7,805 nt of DNA from Prolixibacteraceae bacterium (GCA_017998095.1 JAGODU010000182.1:1-7805), one strand, 5' to 3'. Counted from the stretch's first letter, positions 1 to 6,652 are shown. Numbers and translations are program-made. The notes: generated from the letters alone by a model not told the origin.

Positions 1-604
1 CGAAATCAGTGTCAATTTTACCTACTGTACCATCTACAGCTTCAATCTTTCCAATATAAAGAATACCACCTGTAGTAGCTGACCAGCCTGTAGTTTCCTG
101 TCCTGCAACCTGAAGAATAGCAACAGTTGAAGGAGATTTAATGTTGATAACATATTCTTTAAAAGTTTCAGAACTAGCAGAACCTGATGCAGCTAATTCA
201 ACCCATGAAGGATTAGCAAACTTGATAAAAGTATTTAAGCCGCTGGCTTGTATGCCTGATGTGCCTGCTTCGTATTTGACCATGCATTTGAATTTGGTAA
301 CTCCTGATAAAGCAACTTGAGGAATTGGAGTATAAGAGCCCCATCCGGCAAGTTGAATTTTCAAATATTTAGCTCCGTCAATAGTTACAACTTCAAAACC
401 TGTCCTTAATGTTGCAGGATTTACAGTTGCAGGATCAAAAATTGTCCTTGAAGTGTTCACAGCTATTGGATCAGCTGCTGTGGTCGCAGTTGTTTTGATT
501 GTTCCTGAAGAATCATATGCTCCGGATGAAATATTTTTTTCCTTCGCAAATGTAAATAATGAAACAAGCAGTAAACAACTAACAATTGATAGAAATTTTT
601 TCAT
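1..604 (-). CDS. Secreted protein with one copy of the GW/GQxT repeat domain, 3' part missing
   Basis: Read on the minus strand from the ATG at 604-602, this frame stays open for 201 codons to the window edge, so the C-terminus is not seen. Residues 1-20 (MKKFLSIVSC, then LLLVSLFTFA) form a typical signal peptide, so the protein is exported. A low-complexity Ser/Thr/Ala linker (about 21-53) leads into a domain at about 54-190 that is clearly related to the repeats of the divergent 982-residue protein. It begins with IFDPAT, continues with IDGAKYLK and a GWGS motif, and ends with AGQETTGWSA followed by YIGKIEAV. It resembles the fourth repeat of the neighbour best. No catalytic motif is visible. 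By analogy it could be a surface or secreted binding protein, perhaps with further domains and a T9SS sorting signal beyond the window. The start is fixed by the signal peptide. Function unknown. Confidence 0.88.
   Translation of the reverse strand, partial: MKKFLSIVSCLLLVSLFTFAKEKNISSGAYDSSGTIKTTATTAADPIAVNTSRTIFDPATVNPATLRTGFEVVTIDGAKYLKIQLAGWGSYTPIPQVALSGVTKFKCMVKYEAGTSGIQASGLNTFIKFANPSWVELAASGSASSETFKEYVINIKSPSTVAILQVAGQETTGWSATTGGILYIGKIEAVDGTVGKIDTDF
35..445 (-). repeat. Single copy of the shared ~140-residue repeat domain in the left gene
   Basis: Codons about 54-190 of the minus-strand gene match the repeat of the divergent gene in the same order: FDPAT; IDGxKYLK; GW(G/S)S; a (L/I)NTF(I/L)K segment; GS....F..Y..NI; AGQETTGWSA; and (V/I)GK(V/I). 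The match to repeat 4 of the neighbour (2976-3404) is stronger than to repeats 1-3. For example both have AGQETTGWSA, where repeats 1-3 have FGQQT(S/T)SWGA. Confidence 0.8.
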
Positions 605-698
605 AATTGTTAATAATTAGATTGTTAATTTTAAGATTAATTGAGTTTATAATAAATAAAAATCTGTTGCCAGAATTTTCCTGACATCAAATTTTCTT

Positions 699-714
699 GT
701 ATTTACATAAATAC
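699..714. promoter_or_regulatory. Palindrome GTATTTA-CA-TAAATAC, possible operator
   Basis: Perfect 7-bp inverted arms with a 2-bp spacer, about 95 bp from the start of the left gene. A related palindrome (GTATTT-TTG-AAATAC) lies at 814-828 in the same divergent region. Two related palindromes between divergent genes could bind a common dimeric regulator. An AT-rich chance match is the alternative. Confidence 0.35.
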
Positions 715-794
715 GAAAAATCAAACCTGGTTGACATGCTTATTTGTTTACCATAAGGGGTAAATTTGTCTAAAAATGATACTTCAGTTATAGA

Positions 795-822
795 TTGGTG
801 TTCAATTTTTATAGTATTTTTG
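795..822 (+). promoter_or_regulatory. Candidate Bacteroidota-type promoter for the 982-residue gene
   Basis: TATTTTTG at 815-822 fits the -7 consensus TAnnTTTG, with TTG at 795-797 as a -33 element 17 bp upstream. It would give a leader of about 190 nt before the ATG at 1020. A second, less well-spaced match, TAAATTTG, lies at 761-768. Confidence 0.4.
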
Positions 823-828
823 AAATAC
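814..828. promoter_or_regulatory. Palindrome GTATTT-TTG-AAATAC overlapping the predicted -7 box
   Basis: Perfect 6-bp arms with a 3-bp spacer. The palindrome covers the candidate -7 element at 815-822, so a protein bound here would block RNA polymerase. It shares the half-site GTATTT with the palindrome at 699-714. Confidence 0.35.
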
Positions 829-1019
829 ATGACAATTATCACATTTTCAGGCAAATTAAATAAAAGCAGATTTTGACCCCTTGTTTTGACACAAATGACC
901 TTCCCGGTTATATTTAACTTGAGATAATTTTATATTTTAATAAATTCTTGTAATTTTAATGTTCATTTTAAAAGAATTTCAAAGAATATTAATTACATCT
1001 ATCACTTAAAACAAATTTT

Positions 1020-3968
1020 ATGAAAAAATTAATTTCTACTTTTCTTTTTAGTTTTCTGCTTGTGGGTATGATTAGTGCCCAAGAGTGGAATATTAGTTCT
1101 GATGCATTTAATGCAAAGGATACTATTCAGGAAGTAATCATCGTAGATGGCCTTACAATCAATGCATCGGCTGAAAAAGCTGTTTATGTTGATGGAAACG
1201 CCAAGACTGTTGGTGATTTATCTTTCACACGCAGATTGAAATTAGGCGGTGCCGGTACATATACAGATGGTGTACCTTCAGCACGCGTTATTTCATTTAA
1301 TGTTGAAGGCAACAGTAAAATTTCAGTTGCAGCTATGTCATCAAGCGGTGGTTCTGACAGAGTATTAATTGCTGTTAATGCAGCTGGCGATACACTTGCT
1401 CAGATACCTGCATTAGGGGCAACCCTCGAAATGGTTGAATTTGAATACACTGGTGATCCAACAACTATCTATATGTTTTCCAGTGCCAGCGGAATCAATA
1501 TTTATTATCTGAAAGCTGAAGCCATTGAAGAACCTGTAGAACCTGAAGAACCAATAGTTGGAGTATCAACAGATGAATATGCAATCTTTGACCCAGCTGC
1601 TGTTAATGAAGATTTATTACCTGAAGGTATGAAGATCGTTGAAATTAACGGTAGAAAATGGTTACAGGTTGTTGTTAACGGATGGAATTCAATTCTTAAC
1701 GTACCTGAATTTGTTTTTGAACCTGGCATGACAGCTTATGCTGAATACAAATATGTTGTAGCTCAAACTGAATATACTGCATCACAAATAAATGCCGGAG
1801 TTCAAATTATGGATACAGTTAACAAGATGTCAGTTTCCTGGGACCCAAATCCTACAACTACAACTACAGGTCTTATTCAGTCAAATCCTTCGGGACAAAT
1901 TGTTATGACATCAGCAAACGCTGCTCCTACATCTAAATTAGCTCATCAGGTTCAGTTCTTTGGACAACAAACTACCTCCTGGGGTGCAGTTGTAGGCGAT
2001 ACTATATTGGTTGGTAAAGTTCGTGCATATAAAGCTGAACCAAACGTTATTTTCGACCCTGCAACTTATGATCCTGCTGCTCTTGCTGAAGGAATGGAAG
2101 TAATTGAAGTTGGTGGCAAGAAAATGCTTCAGGTAGTTGTAAATGGCTGGAATTCAATTCTTAATGTTCCGGCATTTAATGTTGATGGCAAAACTGCTTA
2201 TGCAAACTTCAAATATACAATTGGGCAAACTGAATATACTGCATCGCAGATTAATGCAGCTGTACAGCTTATCGATACAGTTAATGAAACACCAGCATCA
2301 TGGGACCCAAGTCTTCTTGTTGATTTCGTAACTGGTATAACTCAATCTAATCCTTCAGGTCAGTTTATATATTCATCCGGAAAGGTTCCTGCAGGAATGA
2401 AAAATGCACATCAGGTACAGTTCTTTGGACAACAAACTTCCAGTTGGGGCGCAGTTGCAGGTGACACTTTATGGGTAGGAAAAGTTCGTGCTTATGTTGC
2501 TGATCCTAATGTAATTTTCGACCCGGCAACTTATGATCCTGCTGATCTTGCTGAAGGAATGGAAATAATTGAAGTAGATGGTAAAAAATTACTTCAGGTA
2601 GTAGTTAATGGTTGGAATTCAATTCTTAATGTTCCAGCATTCAATGTTAATGGCAAATCTGCTTTTGCAAACTTTAAATATACAATTGGACAAACTGAAT
2701 ATACTGCATCACAGATTAATGCAGCTGTACAGCTTATCGATACAGTTAATGAAACACCAGCATCATGGGACCCAAGTCTTATGGTAGATTTCGTAACTGG
2801 TATAACTCAATCTAATCCTTCAGGTCAGTTTGTTAAATCATCTGGAAAAGTTCCTGAAGGAATGAAAAATGCACATCAGGTACAGTTCTTTGGACAGCAG
2901 ACTTCAAGCTGGGGAGCAGTTGTAGGTGATACATTATGGGTAGGAAAAGTTCTTTCATACAAAGTTGATCCTGACGTTGTATTTGATCCTGCTACTTATG
3001 ATGCTGCAGAACTTCCAAAAGATATGAGCATTGTTGAAATTGACGGTGTAAAATATTTGAAAGCAAAATTAAACGGTTGGAGTTCAGCAATTTCATTATA
3101 TCCTGTTGATGTTCCTGCTACTGCTAAATACTTTACTACAAAAGCTAAATATGAAGTTAAATCTTCCGGTTTTGAACTTGCAAAGATCAATACATTCCTG
3201 AAACTTGCTACTGGTGATTATGCAACTGAAATTGGTGCTGCAGGTGCGGGAAGTAGTGCTACTTTCGCTGATTATAAAGTTAATATCGCCTCAAAAGGAA
3301 AAGCCGGTGCATTCCAGTTCGCAGGACAGGAAACAACAGGTTGGTCAGCAGTTTCAGGTGACAACTTCTGGGTAGGAAAAGTTACTTTGGTTCATGCAGC
3401 TCCTATAACTTTTGTTGTTGATGACTCAAAGCTTGCAACAAGTACTGGTTTTGGTCTTAAGGGCAGCTGGAAAAAAGCTTCTGGTGAATATGATTCTTCA
3501 TGGGATACAGGAATTGAACTTGCTAAATTCTATGATGACGGAACTCATGGTGATAAAACTGCAGGTGACCACATTTGGTCAGTAACTGTTAATCTTATTG
3601 TTGACAAGGGTGCTAACAAATGGGAATGGGGAATCAATGATTCTAAAGGTAACTGGTGTTTAGTTGGTAATAACAAACAATTTACCCTTCCTGATGCAAA
3701 AGCTCAGACTTTGACATATGAAAATACAGTTTCATCTAACAAAATTAGTACTAGAACTGCAAGAGTATATCCAAACCCTGCAACTAACATGATTACTGTT
3801 ATGGGAAGCGAAATCCAATCAGTAGAAATCTACAATATAGTAGGTTCTAAAGTATTGGTTTCAACTGATTCACAAGTTGATATTTCAGCTCTTTCAAAGG
3901 GCACATATATCGCTAAGGTATTTACTGTAAGCGGTGAAATTTCAATGAGTAAATTCAATAAAGAATAA
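1020..3968 (+). CDS. Large secreted multidomain repeat protein with T9SS type A sorting domain
   Basis: A complete 982-residue exported protein. Residues 1-20 are a signal peptide (cleavage probably after ISA, before QE), which fixes the start. Residues 21-169 resemble the accessory domain attached to Bacteroidota pectate lyases and other secreted polysaccharide-active proteins (FTRRLKLGG, ARVISFNVEG, SDRVLIAV, GINIYYLKA). An EEPVEPEEP linker (about 170-180) follows. Residues 188-795 are four repeats on an exact 155-residue period. Residues 796-903 form a beta-rich, carbohydrate-binding-like module (GLKGSWKKASG, YDDGTHGDKTAGDHIWSV, NKWEWGIND). Residues 914-982 are a T9SS type A C-terminal sorting domain (ARVYPNPATN, VEIYNIVGSKV, SALSKGTYIAKV), so the protein should cross the outer membrane through T9SS and be anchored or released. 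No catalytic motif is visible. A polysaccharide-binding or adhesin-like surface protein is the best inference. A divergent neighbour carries the same repeat. Confidence 0.9.
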   Translation: MKKLISTFLFSFLLVGMISAQEWNISSDAFNAKDTIQEVIIVDGLTINASAEKAVYVDGNAKTVGDLSFTRRLKLGGAGTYTDGVPSARVISFNVEGNSKISVAAMSSSGGSDRVLIAVNAAGDTLAQIPALGATLEMVEFEYTGDPTTIYMFSSASGINIYYLKAEAIEEPVEPEEPIVGVSTDEYAIFDPAAVNEDLLPEGMKIVEINGRKWLQVVVNGWNSILNVPEFVFEPGMTAYAEYKYVVAQTEYTASQINAGVQIMDTVNKMSVSWDPNPTTTTTGLIQSNPSGQIVMTSANAAPTSKLAHQVQFFGQQTTSWGAVVGDTILVGKVRAYKAEPNVIFDPATYDPAALAEGMEVIEVGGKKMLQVVVNGWNSILNVPAFNVDGKTAYANFKYTIGQTEYTASQINAAVQLIDTVNETPASWDPSLLVDFVTGITQSNPSGQFIYSSGKVPAGMKNAHQVQFFGQQTSSWGAVAGDTLWVGKVRAYVADPNVIFDPATYDPADLAEGMEIIEVDGKKLLQVVVNGWNSILNVPAFNVNGKSAFANFKYTIGQTEYTASQINAAVQLIDTVNETPASWDPSLMVDFVTGITQSNPSGQFVKSSGKVPEGMKNAHQVQFFGQQTSSWGAVVGDTLWVGKVLSYKVDPDVVFDPATYDAAELPKDMSIVEIDGVKYLKAKLNGWSSAISLYPVDVPATAKYFTTKAKYEVKSSGFELAKINTFLKLATGDYATEIGAAGAGSSATFADYKVNIASKGKAGAFQFAGQETTGWSAVSGDNFWVGKVTLVHAAPITFVVDDSKLATSTGFGLKGSWKKASGEYDSSWDTGIELAKFYDDGTHGDKTAGDHIWSVTVNLIVDKGANKWEWGINDSKGNWCLVGNNKQFTLPDAKAQTLTYENTVSSNKISTRTARVYPNPATNMITVMGSEIQSVEIYNIVGSKVLVSTDSQVDISALSKGTYIAKVFTVSGEISMSKFNKE
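1581..3404 (+). repeat. Four in-frame tandem repeats, period 465 bp (155 codons)
   Basis: Units start at 1581, 2046, 2511 and 2976, each exactly 465 bp apart; the fourth is shorter (to about 3404). Each unit starts with (V/I)FDPA, has an NGW(N/S)S motif near position 33-37, and ends with F.GQ(Q/E)T..W.AV.GD...VGKV. Units 2 and 3 differ at about 17 of 155 residues by hand count and share long identical DNA stretches, for example around 2254-2316 and 2719-2781, which shows a recent duplication. Unit 1 is more diverged. Unit 4 is the most different and resembles the single copy in the divergent gene. Confidence 0.95.
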
Positions 3969-4012
3969 TTGTCTTTTCATTGAAGAGAAATAATTTTCTT
4001 AGATGTAATGTT

Positions 4013-4046
4013 AGACAGGCCGGTATTTTCCGGCCTGTCTTTTTTA
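4013..4046 (+). terminator. Intrinsic terminator of the 982-residue gene
   Basis: A perfect 11-bp GC-rich stem, AGACAGGCCGG (4013-4023) pairing with CCGGCCTGTCT (4030-4040), closes a 6-nt loop TATTTT and is followed by a run of T to 4045. It lies 45 bp past the stop codon and separates the secreted-protein gene from prfC. Confidence 0.95.
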
Positions 4047-4062
4047 TTAGAAATAGATAAAT

Positions 4063-4070
4063 TACATTTG
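4063..4070 (+). promoter_or_regulatory. prfC: Candidate prfC promoter -7 element TACATTTG
   Basis: TACATTTG fits TAnnTTTG and lies 22 bp before the prfC start codon, just after the upstream terminator. It would give a short leader of about 15 nt. The -33 position falls in the terminator T-run, with no exact TTG, so the call rests on the -7 box and on the need for a promoter in this short gap. Confidence 0.45.
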
Positions 4071-4092
4071 CGCCTGTTTTAAAATGTAAATA

Positions 4093-5667
4093 ATGAGCTT
4101 TAAAAGCGAAATAGAAAGAAGAAAGACTTTTGCAATTGTAAGTCACCCTGATGCCGGTAAAACTACCCTGACTGAAAAATTATTATTATTTGGAGGTGCA
4201 ATACACGTTGCAGGTGCAGTGAAAAGCAACAAGATTAAAAAGACAGCCACTTCCGACTTCATGGAAATTGAAAGGCAAAGAGGTATTTCTGTTGCAACTT
4301 CTGTTATGGCTTTCGATTACAATGGCTATAAGGTTAATATTCTTGATACACCGGGTCACCAGGATTTTCAGGAAGATACTTTCCGTACTCTTACCGCTGT
4401 TGACAGTGTAATTATAGTTATTGATGCAGCAAAAGGGGTTGAACCGCAAACGGAAAAGCTTATGAGCGTTTGTAGAATGAGGAAGACTCCGGTTATTGTT
4501 TTCATCAATAAAATGGACCGCCCTTCAGAAGATACTTTCTATTTGCTTGAAGAAATTGAAAAACAACTGATGATTGGTACAAGACCTTTAAGCTGGCCAA
4601 TCAATAGTGGTCATGATTTTAAAGGTGTTTATAATATTTTTAATAAAAGCCTTCAATTATTTAATCCCAACGTCCAGGAGATAGATCCAAGCATCAGGTT
4701 CGATAATATTAATGATCCCGAACTTGAAAAATATATTGGTAAAGATGCCAAAGTACTTCGTGAAGAACTTGAACTGCTTGAAGGTGTTTATCCTGAATTT
4801 GATGTAGATAAATATCTTGCAGGTGATCTTGCTCCGGTGTTTTTTGGTAGTGCTTTATATAATTTCGGAGTACAGGAACTTTTGAACACTTTTTTAAAGA
4901 TAGCCCCCACCCCTCGTCCACGTAATTCTCAGGAAAGACTTGTCGATCCTTATGAGGAATCGTTTTCAGGCTTTATTTTTAAAATACATGCAAATATTGA
5001 CCCGAATCACAGAAGCAGAATAGCTTTCCTTAAAGTTTGCTCTGGCAAATTCGAGCGTAATAAAATGTATACCCATACACGTACTGGAAAGACTTTCAGA
5101 ATTTCTTCACCAACAGCCTTTATGGCCGATAAAAAAGAAGTTATTGATGAAGCATACCCTGGAGATATTGTAGGTTTGCCGGATAACGGGAATTTAATTA
5201 TTGGAGACACTATTTCTGAAGGTGAGAACCTTCATTATAAAGGTCTTCCAAGCTTTTCACCGGAGATGTTCAGGTATATTGAAAATGCTGATCCAATGAA
5301 ATCAAAACAGCTGGAAAAAGGGATTGACCATCTTATGGATGAAGGTGTTGCACAGCTTTTTACCAGTCAGCTAAACGGAAGAAAGATTATAGGTTGTGTA
5401 GGACAACTTCAGTTTGAGGTTATTCAATACAGGCTTGAACATGAGTACAATGCAAAATGTCGTTTTGAAAATATTTCAATGTATAAAGCTTGCTGGATAG
5501 AAAGCGATGACCAGAAGATTATAGCTGAATTTTGTAAAAGGAAGCTTCAAAGGATGGCTAAAGACAAGCAGGGAAGAAACGTTTTCATGGCCGACTCCCC
5601 TTTCATTCTTGATATGGCACAGCAGGATTTCAAAAACATTAAATTTCATTTTACATCCGAATTTTAA
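4093..5667 (+). CDS. prfC: Peptide chain release factor 3 (RF3), translational GTPase
   Basis: RF3 is the cytoplasmic GTPase that removes RF1/RF2 from the ribosome after peptide release. The 524-residue product has nearly the length of E. coli RF3 (529) and aligns with it from end to end as I recall that sequence. The GTPase motifs are intact: the G1 P-loop SHPDAGKTT (17-25), the switch-I segment RQRGISVATS (61-70), G3 DTPGH (85-89) and G4 NKMD (139-142). Further RF3 hallmarks are SDFMEIERQRGIS, FRTLTAVDS, VFFGSALYNFGV, SGFIFKIHANIDPNHRSRIAFLKV, EAYPGDIVGL and GCVGQLQFEVIQYRLEHEYN. The ATG at 4093 places the N-terminus as in the family (ERRKTFAIVSHPDAGKTT). It appears to be transcribed alone: a strong terminator lies upstream, and a regulatory region for an unrelated regulator lies downstream. 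Nothing is odd about the gene itself. Confidence 0.98.
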   Translation: MSFKSEIERRKTFAIVSHPDAGKTTLTEKLLLFGGAIHVAGAVKSNKIKKTATSDFMEIERQRGISVATSVMAFDYNGYKVNILDTPGHQDFQEDTFRTLTAVDSVIIVIDAAKGVEPQTEKLMSVCRMRKTPVIVFINKMDRPSEDTFYLLEEIEKQLMIGTRPLSWPINSGHDFKGVYNIFNKSLQLFNPNVQEIDPSIRFDNINDPELEKYIGKDAKVLREELELLEGVYPEFDVDKYLAGDLAPVFFGSALYNFGVQELLNTFLKIAPTPRPRNSQERLVDPYEESFSGFIFKIHANIDPNHRSRIAFLKVCSGKFERNKMYTHTRTGKTFRISSPTAFMADKKEVIDEAYPGDIVGLPDNGNLIIGDTISEGENLHYKGLPSFSPEMFRYIENADPMKSKQLEKGIDHLMDEGVAQLFTSQLNGRKIIGCVGQLQFEVIQYRLEHEYNAKCRFENISMYKACWIESDDQKIIAEFCKRKLQRMAKDKQGRNVFMADSPFILDMAQQDFKNIKFHFTSEF

Positions 5668-5684
5668 TATTAATTCAATATTTT

Positions 5685-5701
5685 AGTGTAAAAAATACAC
5701 T
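5685..5701. promoter_or_regulatory. Operator copy 1 (AGTGTA-N5-TACACT)
   Basis: Perfect 6-bp arms. It shares the layout of copies 2 and 3 (GTGTA....TACAC at the same spacing). Its centre is 149 bp upstream of that of copy 2, and it starts 18 bp after the prfC stop codon. As the outermost site it might allow looping. Confidence 0.6.
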
Positions 5702-5738
5702 TCTTATATCTGATTCCGACGTGAATATTTATTATTTT

Positions 5739-5763
5739 TAGAATTAAAATCATTTTAATTCTA
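5739..5763. promoter_or_regulatory. Perfect 25-bp AT-rich palindrome
   Basis: TAGAATTAAAAT (5739-5750) and ATTTTAATTCTA (5752-5763) are exact inverted arms of 12 bp around a single C. It may be a weak prfC terminator stem followed by a T-rich stretch, or a binding site for another dimeric regulator. It does not match the GTGTAA-type operators. Confidence 0.5.
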
Positions 5764-5811
5764 TTTAATACTTTATTATACATTCTTATAATATACAGAA
5801 TTACAGAGATA

Positions 5812-5830
5812 TAAATAATGAAATTATTTA
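5812..5830. promoter_or_regulatory. 19-bp palindrome TAAATAAT-GAA-ATTATTTA
   Basis: Perfect 8-bp inverted arms with a 3-bp spacer, ending 3 bp before operator copy 2. Being pure AT in the arms it could be chance. Its position at the upstream edge of the predicted promoter makes an activator site or UP-like element possible. Confidence 0.3.
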
Positions 5831-5833
5831 GAA

Positions 5834-5850
5834 AATGTAAAAATTACACT
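5834..5850. promoter_or_regulatory. Operator copy 2 (AATGTAA-AAA-TTACACT)
   Basis: Seven-bp arms with one mismatch to perfect symmetry. It lies just upstream of the predicted -7 box at 5856-5863, so it occupies the spacer between the -33 and -7 regions. Binding here should block transcription of the regulator gene. Confidence 0.65.
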
Positions 5851-5855
5851 TTCTG

Positions 5856-5863
5856 TATTTTTG
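5856..5863 (+). promoter_or_regulatory. Candidate -7 element TATTTTTG for the regulator-transporter unit
   Basis: Exact match to TAnnTTTG, 54 bp before the chosen ATG at 5918. No exact TTG occurs at the -33 position. It lies between operator copies 2 and 3, which supports it as the regulated promoter. Confidence 0.5.
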
Positions 5864-5888
5864 AATAAGATTTTTTATATATTTACAG

Positions 5889-5905
5889 TGTGTAAATGTT
5901 ACACA
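5889..5905. promoter_or_regulatory. Operator copy 3 (TGTGTAA-ATG-TTACACA)
   Basis: Perfect 7-bp arms with a 3-bp spacer, the most symmetrical of the three. It lies about 25 bp downstream of the -7 box and 12 bp upstream of the ATG at 5918. Its centre is 55 bp from that of copy 2. It would act as a roadblock or cooperative second site. Confidence 0.65.
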
Positions 5906-5917
5906 TTAACAAAATCA

Positions 5918-6652
5918 ATGTCAAAAATAATACCAAATATATCTGTCGACTGTGTAATCTTTGGATTTGACACAAAGCAACTGAATGTTTTATTAGTTGA
6001 AAGAAAGCTTGAAGATGAAAAGTCGCATGAGGTACTTATTGACGATTGGACATTAATAGGTTATCATATATTTGAAGACGAAGATTATGATACTGCTGTT
6101 GCCCGTATATTAAAAAACCTTTCAGGTCTTGATAATATTTACCTCGAACAGTTTTATGCTTTTGGAGGTGTCAACAGAGTTAGCTCTCCGAAGGATCAGC
6201 TTTGGCTTGAACATCAGTCGGAAGGTTTTGCCCACAGAATTGTAACCGTTGGATATTATTCACTGATAGATAATACAACTGTAACACTTTCATTAAAAGA
6301 AAGGAATGTTAAATGGTTCCCTATTTCAGAACTTCCCGAGCTAGGTTTTGATCATCAGGAAATTCTGGATAAAGCCCTTGAAAAGCTTAGAAATAAGCTT
6401 AGATCTGAGCCAATTGGCTTTGAACTCCTTCCGGAAAAATTTTCAATAACTCATCTTCAGAAACTTTATGAATCTATTCTTGGGGTAAGCCTCGACAGAA
6501 GAAACTTCAGAAAGAAGGTGATGCAAATGAAATATGTAATCCCGCTGAATGAAAAGCAAAAGGATGTAAAGCATAAGCCTGCACAGCTCTTCATATTCAG
6601 TAAGGATGTTTATGAAAGGACAAAAAGAGAACGTTTTGATTTTTCAATATAA
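5918..6652 (+). CDS. Nudix-domain transcriptional regulator (NrtR/AraR-like) with C-terminal winged helix
   Basis: A 244-residue DNA-binding regulator of the Nudix-related type, whose members sense a nucleotide or sugar derivative and regulate transport and catabolic genes. Residues 8-160 are the Nudix fold (ISVDCVIFGFD, LNVLLVERK, DWTLIGYHIFEDED, FYAFGGVNRVSSPKD, VGYYSLID, VKWFPISELPELGFDHQEIL). The Nudix box is degenerate: where the catalytic REUxEE should be (about 62-67) the sequence reads ARILKN, so hydrolysis is unlikely and the domain probably only binds ligand. Residues 165-240 form the winged helix (LLPEKFSITHLQKLYESILG, then DRRNFRKKVM). I chose ATG 5918 because the family starts near this point; a TTG at 5861 in the same frame would add 19 residues over operator copy 3. 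Three palindromes upstream suggest autoregulation. The sugar transporter gene follows after 83 bp with no terminator. The effector is unknown; a pentose such as arabinose is a guess from the family. Confidence 0.88.
   Translation: MSKIIPNISVDCVIFGFDTKQLNVLLVERKLEDEKSHEVLIDDWTLIGYHIFEDEDYDTAVARILKNLSGLDNIYLEQFYAFGGVNRVSSPKDQLWLEHQSEGFAHRIVTVGYYSLIDNTTVTLSLKERNVKWFPISELPELGFDHQEILDKALEKLRNKLRSEPIGFELLPEKFSITHLQKLYESILGVSLDRRNFRKKVMQMKYVIPLNEKQKDVKHKPAQLFIFSKDVYERTKRERFDFSI

Larger units (their letters stand above)
605..1019. promoter_or_regulatory. Divergent intergenic region between the two repeat-domain genes
   Basis: This 415-bp, very AT-rich stretch lies between the start codons of two divergently transcribed secreted-protein genes, and I see no coding frame or RNA gene in it. 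It contains two plus-strand matches to the Bacteroidota -7 element TAnnTTTG (761-768 and 815-822) and two related palindromes (699-714 and 814-828). I found no exact TAnnTTTG on the minus strand. There is also a short direct repeat TTTTGAC at 871-877 and 884-890. No Shine-Dalgarno-like sequence precedes either start codon, which is usual in this phylum. Confidence 0.7.
5668..5917 (+). promoter_or_regulatory. Regulatory region upstream of the Nudix-type regulator
   Basis: This 250-bp AT-rich gap holds three copies of a 17-bp palindrome (5685-5701, 5834-5850, 5889-5905), a perfect 25-bp palindrome (5739-5763), a 19-bp palindrome (5812-5830) and a TAnnTTTG promoter match (5856-5863). There is no GC-rich terminator for prfC. 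Confidence 0.8.

Noticed and set aside
871..890. Direct repeat TTTTGAC (twice) as an operator
   Set aside because: Seven bases repeated once in AT-rich DNA is within chance, with no symmetry and no promoter next to it.
1505..1729. Minus-strand open frame inside the 982-residue gene
   Set aside because: It is antisense to a well-supported domain-coding frame, without family features; the same holds for the open frames at 2996-3190, 3955-4146, 4186-4449, 4709-4921, 5007-5210 and 7227-7430.
2143..2331. Plus-strand open frame inside repeat 2
   Set aside because: It is an out-of-frame reading of the repeat DNA with composition unlike a real protein; the frame at 7394-7591 inside the transporter is rejected for the same reason.
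1581..3404. CRISPR-like or mobile-element repeats
   Set aside because: The repeats are in-frame protein-coding units of 465 bp with no spacers, terminal inverted repeats or transposase.
4062..4089. Inverted repeat TTACATTT / AAATGTAA just before prfC as a riboswitch or attenuator
   Set aside because: The stem is only 8 bp and AU-rich with a 12-nt loop, it overlaps the predicted promoter, and most of it would not be in the transcript.
5861..5917. N-terminal extension of the regulator from a TTG start
   Set aside because: The extra 19 residues (TTG at 5861) are not like the family N-terminus, begin inside the predicted -7 box and cover operator copy 3. ATG 5918 gives the usual start.
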